From Lithodes maja (lineage: Eukaryota > Arthropoda > Malacostraca > Decapoda > Lithodidae), in assembly GCA_037953745.1 (NCBI GenBank), contig JBAKBP010007416.1, positions 36,186 through 100,185 on the forward strand: a stretch of 64,000 bases of DNA, in the 5' to 3' direction. Positions 34,448 through 45,980 of the stretch are shown here, piece after piece. The notes beneath the pieces are model-generated. The model saw only the letters and a list, made by a program, of their open reading frames with translations. It searched no databases and was not told where the DNA came from. The translations under genes and the position numbers were made by a program. The first letter of the stretch is position 1. Each line of letters opens with the position of its first letter.

Positions 34448-35063
34448 CCTAAGAAGTGCGCATGGGGGGTATGAGACGCCACACTCCTGTGCTGACGTAT
34501 TTGAGCTATTCCCATCACTAACATCGTTATTTTACCATAAATAGCATTAATACTTATCCATATGCGCCTATTATAGGTTGATTATAAAGGTATTAACCTG
34601 TTACAACAATAAAACAAGTGGGAACAGTGTTTGGATGGTCAAAATCGGCGATACAGGCCGGGAGTTACATAATGTATGGCTGAGGCAACCTCCCTGCCCT
34701 CCACCCCTCCCCTTGTCTGGAGAGACACTGTTCCGCAATAGTCTCTCTCTCGCTCTTTCCCACGCTTGGTAACAGTGATGACAATGCCCTGCTACCAACT
34801 CGCTAATGTTAGCACGAAAATAAACCACAGAATAAGGGAATAACAGGGAAAATAGGTGTTAACTGAAGGAGGGGAGGAAAGTGGGGAAGGAGGGGAGGTG
34901 GAGGAGTGATATTTGGCATGGCCCAGGGGCAAAAAAAAAAAATAAATAAAAAAAAAAAAAAAAAAAAATGTTGGGTGTTTTAAATGGATTTTTTTCCCCT
35001 TGCTCTTAAGAGTCTTCCCGCAGTCGTCGGGGGAACTCTTAAGAGTCTCCCGGCATTTCCCGG
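34448..35063. mobile_element. 616-bp piggyBac-derived MITE
   Basis: Flanked by TTAA at 34444-34447 and 35064-35067. The right end (AGAGTCTCCCGGCATTTCCCGGG preceded by GGGGGAACTCTTA) matches the right end of the autonomous piggyBac at 23185-28782. The left end CCTAAGAAGTGCGCA...GGGGGGT also matches that element's left end. It is therefore an internal-deletion or chimeric derivative mobilised by the same type of transposase. Removal restores the host ORF frame. It includes an A-rich run at 34932-34968. Confidence 0.9.
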
Positions 35064-35067
35064 GTTA

Positions 35068-35290
35068 AAGGAAATTCTCGTCAATGAATTTGGGGAAGAC
35101 ATCGGATTTCATGAACGCATTCAAAAGAATGTGAGTGAACTGGTATATGATACAACAGCAGCAGGTATATACATCGAGGCGGCAATATCTTCATTGGGTG
35201 TCAGCAATGATCAGTTGGTGATGAATGTTGCAGCACGACTCAAAGAGCAAGTCATCAGGACAAATACTATTCCCTGGCTCCCATATGTGC
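35068..35290 (+). pseudogene. Academ-like transposon protein, second segment
   Basis: Resumes the frame after the MITE with KEILVNEFGEDIGFHERIQK and continues to about NTIPWLPYV, where the L2-like LINE begins (about 35285-35295). No known catalytic motif is visible in this segment. Confidence 0.6.
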
Positions 35291-35291
35291 C

Positions 35292-38288
35292 TTGCATTCA
35301 TTACCGAATATTAATGTAAATGAACCAATTAGTATTAACAACTCAGAATCCAGCCAGGACACATTCAAATTCAAAGATGAATACAGAGTGTTCACCAACA
35401 AAGGGCTCCATCTTATCCACATTAACGCCAGATCCATGTACCATAAATTGTCAGAATTAAACTTGTTAGCTAATAAGCCCAAAGCTTCAATAATTGCAAT
35501 CACAGAAACCTGGCTGGATTCAAGTATAAACGATGGTGAAATAAACATTCAAGGTTTCAATATGGTTAGGAATGATCGCAATAGGCATGGGGAAGGAGTA
35601 TGTCTGTTTGTAAAAAACAACCTCACACACACAACTAGGACCGACCTCCATGTAGAAAATCACGAAGCTCTGTGGATCGATCTACACCTGCCGAGGACAA
35701 GACCCATCACAATTGGGGTATGCTATAGGCCACCAGACGACACACAATTCTTGACCAAATTTGAACGAACTTTGTCATCGCTAGACCCTCCGAATGAATC
35801 CATCATACTAGGGGATTTTAACCTGTGTTACAAACAACGAAATCATAGGCTTGTACGAGAATATAGGCATATACTGACACTGCACAATCACAAACAACTC
35901 ATCACAACCCCCACACATATTTCTGAGAACACTGCCACAATAATAGACCACATAAACTGTAACAGAGAGGACAAAATATCCCAATCAGGGGTTATACAGA
36001 CTGGGATAAGTGATCATTTCGTCACATATTGCACACGAAAAACCACAAAAATTACCCTAGAGAATCACAAGGTTATCAAAACAAGGTCACTCAGAAACTA
36101 CAATAAAGAAACATTTCTGGACATTTTATGGAATACAGACTGGTCTCCAGTGTTTGGAAGTACAAACGTTAATGACTCATGGGTTGGCTTCAGAACCATC
36201 ATCACAAACATTCTAGGCGAAATAGCTCCTCTGAAAGACATACGAATTAAAGCAAGGTCAGACCCATGGATCAACAATGACATACTACACCATCTGGAAC
36301 ACAGAGACAATCTGTTAAAAAGGCTAGCGAAACATAGACAGGATCAAGGTCTGAAACATGAGTTCAACAGGGCTAGGAATAAACTAAGTAGGAAAATAAA
36401 ATCAGCAAAAACTAATTATTTTCACAATAAGGCAGAGGAATATCAGAATAACCCAAAGAAACTATGGAGGCACCTAAAAACAACAGGCTACAGAAACAAG
36501 ACAAGGGATTCGTCTAACACTAATATTGCTCTCACCATTAATGATCAGGTTTGCCACGATAAACGACAAATTTCAACCTACTTCAACTCCTTCTTCACCT
36601 CCATAGCAAACACACTTGCACAGAACCTACCTCAACCTCTCAATAAATACACGACAACAACGGCCACCTTTCGAAATTTCTACAGAGATAAAGACATACA
36701 CCCGAACACATTTGGATTGCAAAATGTTACACCAAAATACACTTTTGACGAGCTGTCTAACCTAAATGTACATAAAAGCACAGGACCAGACAAAATTCCT
36801 GCCAAATTTCTATGAGATGGAGCCATTGGTATAGCAGGCCCCCTAACCCACATCATCAACTTGTCAATTAACACCAACACTGTACCTGCTGAACTAAAGG
36901 AAGCTATTGTAACCCCTCTATTCAAGAAAGGAAATAAACTAGAATTTGGTAACTACAGACCAGTTAGCATATTATGTATTGTATCTAAAATCCTTGAAAG
37001 AGCGGTATACACCCAAATTGAACACTACCTCAAACAAAATGATCTATTCTATAAGTTTCAATCAGGTTTCAGATGCATGTACTCGACAGACTCCTGTCTC
37101 ATCCACTTAACGGATCACATTCGTAAAGAAATGTCTAAAGGTAACTACACCGGTATGGTTCTTCTTGATCTACAAAAAGCGTTTGACACAGTAGACCATG
37201 ATATCCTATGTAATAAACTACAAGCAATGGGCATAGGGTCTGTGAACTGGTTTAAATCTTATCTTAGTGGTAGAACCCAAAGAGTCAAAATTTACGATAA
37301 TATATCTGATCCTATGCCAATTAACTGTGGGGTCCCGCAGGGAAGCATCCTTGGTCCCTTACTCTTTCTCTGTTATGTGAACGACATGGAACTGAGCATC
37401 TCACGTAAATTATTACTGTATGCAGACGACAGCGTGCTCCTGGTTTCAGGAAAAGACCCAATAAGCATTGCCGCTTCACTTTCCAAAGAACTAGAATCAT
37501 GTAGTTAATGGCTAGTGGACAATAGACTATCTCTTCACCTGGGCAAGACGGAAGTCATCTTATGTGGAACAAAACGCAAACTGAAAGACATTGTGGGCTT
37601 CTCGGTCAACTGTAATGATATTCCTATAACAACAGTGTCACAAGTTAAATATCTCGGACTAAAACTGGACGCGAGTTTGTCAGGTGAAACAATTTTGGAA
37701 TCTATCCTGAGTAAGTGTAGAGCACATATAAAATACGTGTATAGACAGGTGGGATGCTTGCCCGCGGAGACCAAAAAGACCCTCTGCCAAGCACTTGTTC
37801 AATGTCATTTTTACTATTCTGTGTCATCCTGGTACTCTGCATCATCTAAATCAGCACAGCACAAACTTCAGGTCACTCAAAATAAAATGGTTAGGTTCAT
37901 GCTGAGCCTAGGACCCAGATCACATGTTGGCCAGGAACAACTTCAGTCACTAGGTATGCTCAATGTCGCTGACAGGGCCAAACAAATCAGGCTCACTAAT
38001 GCCTTCAAAATTTTCTATGACAGAGCTCCAGAGTATCTAAAGAATGATTTTGTTAAAGCAAATGAGAGGAATGGACATAATACAAGAAACAGGATGTTTA
38101 ATTTTAAGGTCCCGAGAATCCAAGGACAGGGTAAGCAAACATTCTTCTTCACTGCCATCAAAGACTGGAACGACCTACCCCAATCAGTCCGTGAAAAGAG
38201 AACACTGTATTCCTTCAGACGTAGCCTGAAGGAACACCTGAACCGGACAGCTGTGAGAAGGGAGCACCAAGCTTATGTCTACTACTAA
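35292..38288 (+). pseudogene. L2-like LINE endonuclease and reverse transcriptase
   Basis: One frame of 998 codons plus the terminal stop, with only two internal stops (TGA 36813-36815, TAA 37506-37508). The N-terminal apurinic-type endonuclease shows HINARSMYHK, AITETWLDSS, ILGDFNLC and GISDHF. The reverse transcriptase shows KSTGPDKIPAKFL, NYRPVSIL, LDLQKAFDTVDH, GVPQGSILGPLLFL and YADDSVLL (37418-37441). The C-terminus AIKDWNDLPQSVRE is typical of LINE ORF2 proteins. Clade (L2/CR1 group) is judged from motif style only. Two point stops suggest a fairly recent insertion. Confidence 0.9.
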
Positions 38289-38583
38289 ATGCGACATAAG
38301 AGATAGACAAACCAAACTGAAATGATTACTGATTACGGATTACTGATATTTACTATAGGATGTAAGGTATCTTAAAATAACCCCCTAGAAATACTTGCTC
38401 TAAAGTATCTATTTCTTTATCCTCCCCATTTTCCCCAGCTAACCTAATCCCACAAGGACCCCAATGGAAATACGCCTAACGGCCTTATTGGGCTATCCTT
38501 AGTTGGAATTATGCAAGGCTGGTACATGTCATATTTGTAACATTCTATGTGGTACCAACTCTGTAAATTGCTAACTGAATAAA

Positions 38584-38620
<37 letters not shown>

Positions 38621-38622
38621 CA
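38289..38622 (+). other. L2-like LINE 3' UTR and (ATT)n tail
   Basis: Contains CTAACGGCCTTATTGGGCTA and CATGTCATATTTGTAACAT, which reappear inverted at 42254-42410. It ends with AATAAA at about 38579 just before an (ATT)n run. No gene. Confidence 0.8.
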
Positions 38623-38629
38623 TACACGA

Positions 38630-40256
38630 GTTGGAGTGAGAAGAAGACCTCAGTGAGCTCCTGCTGAAGCTGCTCACATGGCTGAAACACCCAAATAAGT
38701 CTGCAATTGATGACAGTCCATCCGTCCGATCGATTGCATCTATCCTCACAAGCTACGTCACTGGAAAACGCACTGCATTTGAGATAAATCTCTCTGTCTT
38801 GCTACATGGACTGACCAAGAATAGGGAGATAATCGACATAATGCACAAAGATGGACTGGGCATCAGTTACAATGACGTACTTATGCTGCAAGATTTTTGG
38901 GTGGTCAATGACCTCAAGTGCTCATCTGATTGCCCCTTCGAACTAGCTGAGGGTAAGCCTGCTATCGCTATAGTCGACAACGATGACTTCAAGAGCGACA
39001 CACTGACCGGTGCTGATCAGTCACACCGCACTAATGTCATGTTTGTGCAGCCAGAATCATTTGATACAGAACTTCCTTCCGAGAATCACGAGGATAGACC
39101 AGTTCCCGGTGCCAACTTTGCATCAAACCTCTCGACAACTCTCAAAGAGCTCGGAAGTGAAATGCAAAAAGTCAACCCATACAAGACAGCGAAGCATGGG
39201 GAACCACCTCTCAGGAAGCCACCAGCTGATCAAAGTACTCCTCCTCCTGACACATCGGTGCAAAGAATTTGTGGTGTGATCCATGCATTGGCCAGGGCGC
39301 AAGATGACCGAACGAGACCTAAGCCAGAAGAACAGACTGTGCCTGGGTTTTCAGGGTTTCACGCCAGCATGTCAAATGCAGATGAGAAGAGTCGAGCAAT
39401 ATACCACATGACCTATCCCAACCCACCCAGTAAGACAATTCTCAATGATGTGATGTGTAAGCTTGCAAAATCAATCGAAGAAAAAAAGATGCCTTTTGCA
39501 ATAATTGTTGGTGATCATCCTGTCTACGTGCTCATGCTAGAGTTGAAAAGTGAGAATGCTGAGCTGTTCAGCAAAATCTTACCATTCATGGCACCCTTCC
39601 ACATCCAAATGTCGTTCATCTACACTAGATACAAGAGGTTTAAGGGATCTGGCATCTCAGATGTGTTGGTGGCAGCTGGTGTTATAGCAGACGGGTCTGT
39701 TGATCAGGCCCTTCATGGAAAACATGTTAAGCGTGGGGTTCGCTGCTTGCGACTATTCTACGAGACTCTGGTCCACCATGTCATAGACAAACGTTTGGAA
39801 GATTCCCCTCTATCTGAAGAAGTAAAGGCATCCCTTGCCAAGCTTCGACATCCGATTGATGCACAGGAACTTGCAGATGAACATGCAGAGCTAGAGAGAA
39901 ATGCTGAGCTGAAGGACCTCGTTGATGCTCTCTTCAAGGACTTTGAGGGTGCCCCACAAGCAGAATACTGGATGTCATTCATGGAAATGGTGGAGGTTCT
40001 AACTCAAAATATCCATGCAATCAGAACAAGCAACTGGACTGAGTTCAAGTCCTCACTCAAGCTCATGCTTCCTTTGATGAAAATCTATGATAATGACAAG
40101 TATGGTCGGCATCTCTCCGATTTCACCGCAGTGCTTGATACCCTTCCTGTCGATCAGGCTGCATTCATGGAGAGTGGTATGTTTTGCACAGTCAATGACA
40201 GGAAAACCATATTCGTGTGTCGCCCTCGACATATGGATAGAGTCAACAATGAATAA
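38630..40256 (+). pseudogene. Academ-like transposon protein, third segment
   Basis: After the LINE the coding sequence resumes with a stop near 38638, then LSELLLKLLTWLKHPNKSAID and the open frame 38799-40256 (485 residues). Recognisable family blocks are FAIIVGDHPVYVLMLELKSE, IQMSFIYTRYKRFKGSGI and MEMVEVLTQNIHAIRTSNW, which I recall from widespread invertebrate 'uncharacterized' proteins of this type. Near 40190 a frameshift moves the conserved continuation (MTGKPYSCVALDIWIESTMN) to another frame. The segment then abuts a non-adjacent C-terminal piece at 40258. Confidence 0.6.
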
Positions 40257-40257
40257 G

Positions 40258-40371
40258 GGCTCCAAGCCCTTATTCGTCTGGAGAAGTCTAAAGAGGCACA
40301 CGACCAGCTAGCAGCATGTGGTACACAGCTCCTAGTCACAGAACAGGTCATCAGTGATTTGGAGCGGTTTG
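40258..40371 (+). pseudogene. Academ-like fragment after internal deletion
   Basis: Encodes LEKSKEAHDQLAACGTQLLV and DLERFVI, which in related proteins as I remember them lies several hundred residues after the preceding segment. The nuclease-like middle would therefore be deleted between about 40250 and 40258. This copy ends where CR1 copy A begins (about 40372). Confidence is limited because the comparison is from memory. Confidence 0.45.
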
Positions 40372-40653
40372 TCATTTGTCATCATCTCAGGCATTCTCCC
40401 CAAGATCGACGCACCTGACAAATTCTACGACAAGGCCTTCAGCACAAATAGCCGACTAAAATATTTGTGTCTGAGGGAAGAATTTGAATTCATCAACCTC
40501 TGGGACAACTTCTACAACCAGCCTACTCTGTTCCGCAAGGATGGTACTCATCTAAACACTGTGGGTTCAGCATGCATGGGTCGTCTTCTACACGAAGCAG
40601 TCCGCAGCCATGGATCAAAAAACGCCATCCGAGAAGAAGCAGCAGTGACATAA
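40372..40653 (+). pseudogene. CR1 copy A ORF1 fragment with SGNH esterase end
   Basis: Encodes ISGILPKIDAPDKFYDKAFS, FEFINLWDNFYNQPTLFRKD and GTHLNTVGSACMGRLL. The D-G-x-H block is the last catalytic block of SGNH/GDSL esterases, a domain known in ORF1 of some CR1 LINEs. The 5' part of ORF1 is missing (5' truncation). It overlaps the start of the ORF2 frame. Confidence 0.7.
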
Positions 40654-40736
40654 ATCATCCAACGCCAAGCAAAAAACAGAGGCAACCGAGGACCACCAGC
40701 GATAAGGACCGAAGACAGCGAGGACCGAGGACAGCC

Positions 40737-42650
40737 ATGAACATACATGTAGATCCGACAAGAACCAACAATATTATTAAAGAGCGTTCTGTGAGTTCTA
40801 AAATAACAAATTTAAAGGTTTTCTATGCAAACGCTCGTAGCATACGCAATAAATTTTCAGATTTAGAGGAGCTAGTGTTTACAGAAAATTATGATGTGAT
40901 TGGCATAACAGAATCTTGGCTCAATACAGAAGATAGAGACTTTTTAGCAGAGTATTCAATTCCCGGTTATGTAATGTTTGAGAAAAGACGAATAAATCGA
41001 AATGGAGGTGGCGTTTTACTTTATATCAAAGAAAGTCTTAACCCTACCCTCTTGTCAAAACCTCAAATTGTGAATGTCGACACATCTTTTGTGCAAATAA
41101 AGAATAATAAAGGTACAAAAATAATACTTGCGTTAATAGACAGACCTCCAGCTCAATCAGTGCAAACTGACGAGAAATTTACAACAAATTGCAAATGTAA
41201 GTAACTCACAAGATACCGTAATTTTTGGCGACTTTAATTTACCTGTGACCAAGTGGGGCGATACTCTTACTTCACACTCCGGACATGACTTGTATACGAA
41301 CTTGCAAGAGAGTTCGCTTTATCAATTTGTTCGAACGCCGACCCGTGGTAATAATGTTCTTGACATTGTTCTTGCAACAAAAGAAGAATTGATAGAGAAT
41401 TTGAATGTTGGTGATGAATTCAGTAACAGCGACCATCGTACGATAACTTTCACTTTAAACTTTACTAGTAACGAACCAAATAGTAGCATCGAAAAAGTCC
41501 CTAATTTCAAGAAAGCAAACTTCCATAAACTTAGAGCTATGTTTAAAGAAACTGACTGGAGCTTTTTAATTAACAATAACGACATAAATACATCTGGGAA
41601 GTTATTCGAAACCACTTACCTAAAAGCAGTGCAAGACTCCATACCATCGAAAATACGGCGTCCAGGCCATAATAATAAGCCCAAATGGTGGAATATAGAT
41701 ATTTCAAACTGCCTGCTTGCTACAAAATGTGCTAATGATAGATTAAAATCCTCACAAAATGACGAAGAACGGGTGAAATTTGTAGAGCTACGACGCAAAG
41801 CCAAAAAGTTAATTAAGCAAAGTAAAAAGACCTTAGAGTTACATATTGCGAATCAAAGTAAAACAAACCCGAAAGAATTCTATAGTTATATCAGAAAGAA
41901 AAAAGTAGTTACTTCAACTGTTGGACCGTTAGTTGACGAAAATGGAGAATACACCAAAGGCGAAGTACAAATGAGTAATGCCCTCAATACCTTCTTTGCA
42001 TCAGTTTTTACAACAGAAGACCTCAGTGATATCCCTACACCATCGCCGATTCAGATTGATAATTCAGATGTTCTAAGCAGTATCACCGTTACAGAGAGAG
42101 AAGTATTGAATTGTTTAGATAAACTCAAGGTAAATAAAACGCCTGGACCTGATACAATCTCGCCTAGAGTTCTAAAGGAAGCTAAGGATGAGCTCTCCAA
42201 ACCACTGACATTACTATTCAATAAATCCTTGCAGTCTGGAACTACGCCTATAATAATAATAATAATAATAATATTTATTCAGTCAGCAATTTACAGAGTT
42301 GGTACCACATAGTTTGTTACAAATATGACATGTACCAGCCTTGCATAATTCCAACTAAGGATAGCCCAATAAGGCCGTTAGGCGTATTTCCATTAGGGTC
42401 CTTGGGGTCCTGATCAGTGGAAGCTAGCCAACGTAACACCGATATTCAAAAAAGGCAGCAAATCCCTACCCAGTAACTATCGTCCAATTAGCTTAACCTC
42501 AGTTGTATGTAAAATGCTAGAAGGTCATACGAGACAGACTCGTAAATCACTTAGAGGAAAATAACATACTTAAAGATACTCAACACGGCTTTCGTAAAAA
42601 ACGTTCCTGTTTAACAAACCTCTTAGACTTCTTCCACGATATCGTCAACC
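40737..42650 (+). pseudogene. CR1 copy A ORF2, first part
   Basis: The methionine at 40737 starts MNIHVDPTRTNNIIK. The endonuclease shows FYANARSIRNKFSD, GITESWLNTED, FGDFNLPVTKWGD and NSDHRTITF. A 1-bp loss near 41173 shifts the frame. RT starts with NKTPGPDTISPRVLK and is interrupted at about 42254 by a fragment of the L2-like LINE. It resumes at about 42411 and stops at 42655, where CR1 copy B is inserted. Copy C at 48793-51444 shows the intact counterpart. Confidence 0.88.
42254..42410 (-). mobile_element. 5'-truncated L2-like LINE fragment in CR1 copy A
   Basis: Begins with an (ATA)n run (the inverted (ATT)n tail) and matches the inverse of 38440-38620 (TTCAGTCAGCAATTTACAGA, CCAATAAGGCCGTTAGGCGT). 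It interrupts the CR1 RT between ACTACGCCT and CCTGATCAGTGG; a CCT duplication is possible. Confidence 0.88.
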
Positions 42651-42655
42651 TCTAC

Positions 42656-44195
42656 AAAGGAGTACAAAGGAGTACAAAGGAAATCAAGCAACAACATATC
42701 TAGTGACCCTTCTAGGCTGCTTGTCCTCCAAAACACTGAGGATCAAGTGTCTAAACAGTGGTTTAGAGTGGGTAAGGGAACATTTGAAAGGGAACTACTG
42801 CCCTGCCACTAACGTGGCAGGACTAGGAAGTTAGTAGGGGACATATGGGTTAGTAACTGAGGGGAGGATAAAATAAAGTTATTCATTTACAAACACAGTC
42901 AGTCGCGGGTGTGATGCGAGATATTTGTCTAATCGGAATTTAAATGAATCAACGGTGCTGCAGTCTATAACGTCTCGGGGAAGCCCATTCCACAAGTTGA
43001 CAACTCGATTGAAGAAGAAATTCTTAGATTCGTGCGAGTTAAAAGATTTACCAATAATTTTGCAACCGTTTCCCCGCGTGTAATTAGATTGGTCGATAGT
43101 GAAGTACTTACTACAGTTCATATTGTCGATGCCTTTGATGATTTTGAACACTTGAATTAAGTCACCTCTTAATCTGAGCTGGGTTAAAGGAAATAGATTT
43201 AATTCTCTAAGACGCTCTTCGTATGGTTTGTTCTTTAGGCTAGGTATCATTTTGTTAACTCTACGTTGAACTCGTTCTAGCTTGTTTATGTCTTTTTGGT
43301 AATAAGGGCACCAGGATTGAACGCAGTATTCCAGAAGAGGGCGGACTAAGGAATTGTAAAGGGTTAGGATTACGTCTTTGGATTTATGCTCAAATGATCT
43401 GCCTATAAAGCCAATTATTTTGTTTGCCTTCTTAACAACTTCTGAACATTGTTGACTCGGTTTTAGGTTACTCGATATTGTTACTCCCAGATCGGTTTCT
43501 CTGTTTACATTCTTAAGCTGAGTGCCATTCATCGAATAGCTTGCTTTCTCATTTAGGTATCCGATATGTAGTACTTTACATTTATCCGCATTGAAACTCA
43601 TTTGCCAAATTTGGGCCCAATGTGACAATTTATCTAGATTGTGTTGCATATCGTCAACTTGATCTTTTGAGAGTACACTATTTGCAATTTTTGTATCGTC
43701 AGCAAATTTTGAAATTGTACAGGTGAGACCCTCATCTATGTCGTTGATGTAAATTAGAAAGAGAATTGGTCCTAGTACCGATCCCTGGGGTATCCCGCTA
43801 CTTACATTGGTCCATTTAGATGCCTTACCGTTTATGACTACTCTTTGCTTTCTGTCGCTGAGCCAATTTTCTATCCATTTCAATACACCGTCTTGTATTC
43901 CATGCGCTTTTAGTTTTAGCAGTAAACGTTTGTGGGGAACTTTGTCAAAGGCCTTTTGAAAATCAAGGTATATAATATCTACAGCTTTACTCTCATCGTA
44001 GAGGTTGAGGATATCGTGGAAGAAGTCTAAGAGGTTTGTTAAACAGGAACGTTTTTTACGAAAGCCGTGTTGAGTATCTTTAAGTATGTTATTTTCCTCT
44101 AAGTGATTTACGAGTCTGTCTCTTATGACCGTTTCTAGCATTTTACATACAACTGAGGTTAAGCTAATTGGACGATAGTTACTGGGTAGGCGAGA
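42656..44195 (-). mobile_element. CR1 copy B, inserted into copy A
   Basis: A 1540-bp minus-strand CR1 3' portion inserted in plus-strand copy A. TCTAC flanks it on both sides (42651-42655 and 44196-44200), and copy A continues across the site. The 3' end is the tandem decamer AAAGGAGTAC (minus-strand view of a CTTTGTACTC tail). The 5' end is truncated within RT at the ACTGGGTAGG motif. Confidence 0.92.
42879..44141 (-). pseudogene. CR1 copy B reverse transcriptase part
   Basis: An open frame of 420 residues covering the RT core and C-terminus: HGFRKKRSCLTNLLDFFHD, IYLDFQKAFDKVPHKRL, GIPQGSVLGPILFLIYINDI, the FADDTKI catalytic box (about 43700-43720), ECCVQSW-like EYCVQSWCPYYQKDI and the final NLWNGLPRDVIDCSTVDSFK. 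The N-terminal endonuclease is absent because of 5' truncation, so it is a partial, non-autonomous copy. Confidence 0.9.
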
Positions 44196-44580
44196 TCTAC
44201 GATGAGAGTAAAGCTGTAGATATTATATACCTTGATTTTCAAAAGGCCTTTGACAAAGTTCCCCACAAACGTTTACTGCTAAAACTAAAAGCGCATGGAA
44301 TACAAGACGGTGTGTTGAAATGGATAGAAAATTGGCTCAGCAACAGAAAGCAAAGAGTAGTCATAAACAGTAAGGCATCTAAATGGACCAATGTAAGTAG
44401 CGGGGTACCCTAGGGATCGGTACTAGGACCAATTCTCTTTCTAATTTACATCAACGACATAGATGAGGGTCTTACCTGTACAATCTCAAAATTTGCTGAC
44501 GATACAAAAATTGCAAATGGCGTACTCTCAAAAGAACAAGTTGACGATATGCAACACAATCTAGATAAATTGTCATGTTG
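44196..44580 (+). pseudogene. CR1 copy A ORF2, second part
   Basis: Resumes copy A after copy B: YDESKAVDIIYLDFQKAFDK through SKWTNVSSGVP, then a TAG in place of Gln (CCC TAG) at 44411-44413. It continues to FADDTKIAN and stops abruptly at about 44580 with no tail. The RT thumb and 3' UTR are missing. Confidence 0.88.
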
Positions 44581-45109
44581 AGACCTTGGCAACACTTCTC
44601 AGAGTGTATCTAAGGTCCCACGGGCGAGCTGGCTCAGTACTCGACCAGCTTTCCGGGTGAGAGGATGCTCTCTCTCGACTTTGAAGCCATTTTGGCCACA
44701 ATGCTTGGTACTGGAGGTAAACATTTATAGTAATACCCTCTGGTACAGTGTGTTCTGTGTTCTGATAAATCTATTTCCACAAACTAATCTAAATAAACAG
44801 AACATCTACGTATTAGGTGTTATTTCCCATAACCATGTTAGGTTACGGCTATGGCATGACATTACTTTAAATAACCTCAACATATAGAATAAAAAGGTAT
44901 TCTCTTTCGGGTTGTAAAGTTGTAAATATATAATATTATACAGATGTGTGCTCACAGCGGTTTAGGGTATGATTCGTAATTTGTATAATCCTATTAGACA
45001 TTATATGGAAATTATAATGGAATTGTTGAGGTTCGTTTTGTTTGTAAATGTGAGGAAATTATGATTATTTTGTGTTACCTCGTTGATTAGTAAATGACCA
45101 AATACATTA
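44581..45109. other. Gap without gene
   Basis: Unassigned sequence between CR1 copy A and the foldback element. Short frames exist but none has recognisable motifs. Confidence 0.5.
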
Positions 45110-45460
45110 TTGTAGTCCGGCAGCCACCAGGCTCAACCTTGTTTTAGGGTCTTAAGTTGTTTTTTTCAGTGGATTTTGTTTGCCAACATATCCGGTTTCA
45201 AAAATATATATGTTGGCTGCTGTCAGCCTTGGGCAATTTGAGATAATTAGCATAAAACAAAATGGCCACCAAGGAAATATCAAAATACATAATATACCAT
45301 AATTCCCTTACAAATTGACATAACCGGTCAACCAATATATGGATTCCAGGGTATTTTGACCCAGAAAATTAATTTCTGGTATTTTCATATCCAAAATGAC
45401 CACCATTTTCAAAATGGCTGCTTTTTTTTTTTATTTTTTTTTTTACTTATACTAGTATAT

Positions 45461-45860
45461 TTTCCTACATTACATTATCCATACGAAGAAACGTTGCATC
45501 CCTTGCATTATTCTACAGATATTTTCACAGCAATTGTTCCGAGGAACTTGCTTCAATTGTGCCGCCTCTCCACATCTTTCCCCGTAGAACTAGGGCAGCT
45601 GAGAGCGCCCATGAATTTACACTTTCTCCTCCACAATGCAGAACTTCTGCTTATCAGAATTCATTTATCCCCAGAGCTACTACTCTTTGGAATTCACTTC
45701 CCTCGAATTGCTTTCCACAAACTTACAATCTACAAATGTTTAAATCCAGTTGTTACAAACATTTTATGAATGGAGGATGCCTTTAGGCACATGGACCTTT
45801 TTGTTTTATCTGTGTTTTTCCTTCCTCCGTTCATTGTCTAAAAAAAAATAAAAAAAAAAA
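45461..45860 (+). mobile_element. LINE 3' fragment in foldback left arm
   Basis: About 400 bp absent from the right arm. It encodes a LINE RT C-terminus (AYQNSFIPRATTLWNSLPSN, SSCYKHFMNGGC) ending at about 45785, followed by a short UTR and an A-rich tail (45841-45860). The target ACTAGTATAT / ATATAAGAAT suggests an ATAT duplication. Comparison with the right arm proves the insertion. Confidence 0.88.
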
Positions 45861-45980
45861 ATATATAAGAATATTACTTGTTCAACATGAAAGTAATAAA
45901 GATTGACAGTTTTTTTAGTCAGATCGTTTTGAGTCCTCAATTTCTTATAATATGGCATAAATGCATAATTCTTGAGGTAA

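Larger units (their letters stand above)
35291..38622 (+). mobile_element. L2-like LINE inserted in Academ-like gene
   Basis: A near-complete non-LTR element interrupts the Academ-like coding sequence. It ends in an (ATT)n tail at 38586-38620. Host coding similarity resumes at about 38630. The 3' UTR (38289-38585) is also found as a short inverted fragment at 42254-42410. Any target duplication is short: CATATG on the left and CATACAC on the right are the only hints. Confidence 0.85.

Noticed and set aside
34984..35066. N-terminal extension (MDFFPLALKSLPAV) before the Academ-like segment
   Set aside because: This part is the right end of the inserted MITE, not native coding sequence.
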